A stretch of DNA of 64,000 nucleotides, taken from assembly GCF_001676155.1 (NCBI RefSeq), contig NZ_LZEW01000001.1, forward strand, positions 1,240,001-1,304,000, written 5' to 3'. This DNA comes from Morganella psychrotolerans. GTDB lineage: Bacteria > Pseudomonadota > Gammaproteobacteria > Enterobacterales > Enterobacteriaceae. The notes under the pieces were generated by a model. The model was given only the letters and a program-made list of their open reading frames with translations, was not told the DNA's origin and ran no database searches. Numbering within the stretch: the first letter of the stretch is position 1; each line of letters starts with the position of its first letter. The position numbers and the translations under genes are program-made. Of this stretch, positions 62,480 to 64,000 are shown one piece after another.

Positions 62480-63697
62480 TCAGAACTGACCTGTCAGCCC
62501 GGCAATCTCTGCCGACTGAGAACGGTTCAGTCTCGGGTCACACAGTGATTCATACCGCCCGCCGACATCATCATCGGCAATCCGCTGCAAGCCGCCTGTA
62601 CACTCTGTCACATCGCGCCCTGTCATTTCCAGATGCAGACCGCCCGGATGCACGCCCTGCCCGCGTAAAATCTGCATAAAGAGACGAACCTCTTCACACA
62701 CAGTAGCAAAATCACGGGTTTTCAGACCGGACATTGTACTGCGGGTGTTGCCGTGCATCGGATCTGTCAGCCAGATAACCGGACTTTTCAGTTTTGCCAC
62801 CGCCTGTAATAACAGAGGTAGTTTTTCCCGGATATGTGCCACACCCAGCCTGACAATCAGCATAATTTTGCCGGGTTTATTCTGCGGATTAAGCCGTTGT
62901 AATAATGCGCCCAGCTTTTCCGCCGTCATCGACGGTCCGCATTTTATACCCACAGGGTTCGCTATTCCCCGCAGATATTCCACATGCGCCTCAGATGGCC
63001 CGCTGGTGCGATCCCCCAGCCAGACAGTATGCGCCGCGCCGTTATACCATAACTTATCCGCCTGATTCAGACGGGTCAGTGCGCTGTCATAAGGCAATAG
63101 CAGTGCCTCATGACTGACATAGAACGGATCAAATACCGTATCTGATCTGCCTGGCTGACGGAGACTGTTATTATGCAGAGCATTCAGAGTGACCGCCGCA
63201 CGGTGGTAAGCACCCAGCATCCTTTGCGGATCAGGTATCCGCTGTGCCACAGAAAATTCGTGGCCATTAATAATATCCCCGCGATAGCTCGGCAGTGAAA
63301 TACCATTGCGCGCCTCATCCGGACTGCTGCGTGGTTTGGCGTACTGACCGGCAATACGCCCGATTTTCAATACCGGCTGCGATAATCCGCCGCACAAAAG
63401 CGTGGTCATTTGTGATACCGTGTCAGTCCAGTCATTGAGTACATCCTCACGGCATTGCGAAAATGCTTCGGCGCAGTCCCCGCATTGCAGAATAAACCCC
63501 TGACCATCACTGACCTGCTTTAATGCCAGGGTCAGTGATTGTATCTCAGAGACAGATACCAGCGGTGGTGCTGCCTGTAGCTGTTGCTGAACATACCGGA
63601 CTGACTCCGGCTCCGGATAATCCGGCTGCTGCTGAGCCGGAAATTGCATCCATGAGGAAGGCGTCCATTCCTGCAGCCCGTCCTGTTTTTTTATCAC
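62480..63697 (-). CDS. Class II (plant-type) DAHP synthase
   Basis: Condenses phosphoenolpyruvate and erythrose 4-phosphate, the first step of the shikimate pathway. It is of the AroA-II/PhzC type and unrelated in sequence to the AroFGH enzymes used for amino acid supply. Family motifs are ILQCGDCAEAF, KIGRIAGQYAKPRS, RTSGPSEAHVEYLRGI, IKCGPSM, LIVRLG and WLTDPMHGN. I start at a GTG (63697; MIKKQDGLQEWTPSSW) with AGGAG 6-8 nt upstream, giving 405 aa; the longer frame runs into the upstream cupin gene. Class II enzymes in enterobacteria often serve specialised metabolism, which the visible context hints at but does not prove. Confidence 0.88.
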   Translation of the reverse strand: MIKKQDGLQEWTPSSWMQFPAQQQPDYPEPESVRYVQQQLQAAPPLVSVSEIQSLTLALKQVSDGQGFILQCGDCAEAFSQCREDVLNDWTDTVSQMTTLLCGGLSQPVLKIGRIAGQYAKPRSSPDEARNGISLPSYRGDIINGHEFSVAQRIPDPQRMLGAYHRAAVTLNALHNNSLRQPGRSDTVFDPFYVSHEALLLPYDSALTRLNQADKLWYNGAAHTVWLGDRTSGPSEAHVEYLRGIANPVGIKCGPSMTAEKLGALLQRLNPQNKPGKIMLIVRLGVAHIREKLPLLLQAVAKLKSPVIWLTDPMHGNTRSTMSGLKTRDFATVCEEVRLFMQILRGQGVHPGGLHLEMTGRDVTECTGGLQRIADDDVGGRYESLCDPRLNRSQSAEIAGLTGQF

Positions 63698-63716
63698 CTG
63701 ACAACTCCTGAAATAG

Positions 63717-64000
63717 TTATGTACGATCTTGTGATGTGGCCAGGTAAGTTTCAAATTTACCTGTCTGACGCGCGACATAATCCTCACGCACCGGGGTATA
63801 CACATCGATCACTTCAGAGGCTTCAAGTACCTCGGCTTCATGCGTTGCCCATGAAGGAACAAGACCTGAATCACCGGCATGCAGGATCAGGGTTTCGCCA
63901 TCAACAACCAGGCGCAGCGAACCCGATAAAACAGTCGTCAGCGTTTCATGTTCATGCCGGTGTTCCGGAATAATCGCGCCGGTTTTAAAAGTCCAGAACG
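63717..64000 (-). CDS. Cupin-domain protein (5' end beyond the window)
   Basis: The frame is open to the window end and stops at 63717, about 20 nt before the DAHP synthase start, so the two are probably one operon. The visible 94 residues show the cupin metal motif in IIPEHRHEHETLTTVLSG and the second cupin box LHAGDSGLVPSWATHEAEV. It continues to VIDVYTPVREDYVARQTG. Such short cupins can be epimerases, dioxygenases or regulators; no specific function can be given. Confidence 0.8.
   Translation of the reverse strand, partial: FWTFKTGAIIPEHRHEHETLTTVLSGSLRLVVDGETLILHAGDSGLVPSWATHEAEVLEASEVIDVYTPVREDYVARQTGKFETYLATSQDRT

Overview
The window is chromosomal DNA of a gamma-proteobacterium of the order Enterobacterales. 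The best guess is Morganella (M. morganii or a close relative). The reasons are E. coli-like gene order in several blocks, a mid-range GC content (higher than expected for Proteus or Providencia), a Proteus-type KatA catalase, xaxAB-type toxin genes and many ERIC repeats. The species is inferred, not proven.

Layout. 1-8.4 kb: baeS(partial)-baeR, an unidentified membrane protein, trhP(yegQ) followed by the sRNA gene cyaR, yegS, fbaB, rluF and thiD. 8.5-21.6 kb: an accessory stretch rich in ERIC repeats, with cspE, pagP, an aromatic amino acid permease, mgrB, a MarA-type regulator, a YidA-like phosphatase, amiD, a glutathione transferase, a CatB-like acetyltransferase, an alanine/glycine symporter, a GhoT/OrtT-type toxin, an AriR/YmgB-like small protein, satP and yfaZ. 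21.9-25.4 kb: katA, then a strikingly AT-rich gene for an AvcD-type anti-phage deoxycytidylate deaminase. 25.4-32.6 kb: the complete menaquinone operon menFDHBCE. 32.8-35.0 kb: xaxA-xaxB, a two-component alpha-xenorhabdolysin-type pore-forming toxin. 35.1-50.0 kb: the complete nuoA-N operon for NADH dehydrogenase I. 50.7-62.4 kb: lrhA, alaA, yfbR, a DUF4440-type gene, yfbS, hxpA(yfbT), yfbU, yfbV and ackA-pta. 62.5-64 kb: a class II DAHP synthase and a cupin cut by the window end.

How it works together. nuo (NADH to quinone), men (the anaerobic quinone), satP/ackA/pta (acetate uptake and overflow) and the LrhA regulator form a respiration and central carbon block syntenic with E. coli. avcD, xaxAB, the GhoT/OrtT toxin and the class II DAHP synthase are the accessory layer: phage defence, host-cell toxicity, a growth-inhibiting toxin and probably a specialised product.

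The most important caution concerns reading frames. At least twelve genes (trhP, rluF, mgrB, ghoT-like, yfaZ, avcD, menF, xaxA, nuoE, lrhA, yfbR and the DUF4440 gene) are broken by single-base indels. Nearly all are one base too many in an A or T run of 7-10; two are a missing C. In each case correcting the run restores a full-length family member. The pattern looks like systematic homopolymer error in the sequence rather than twelve dead genes, so I annotate these as single genes with a stated frameshift. No tRNA, rRNA, CRISPR array, insertion sequence or prophage was seen.
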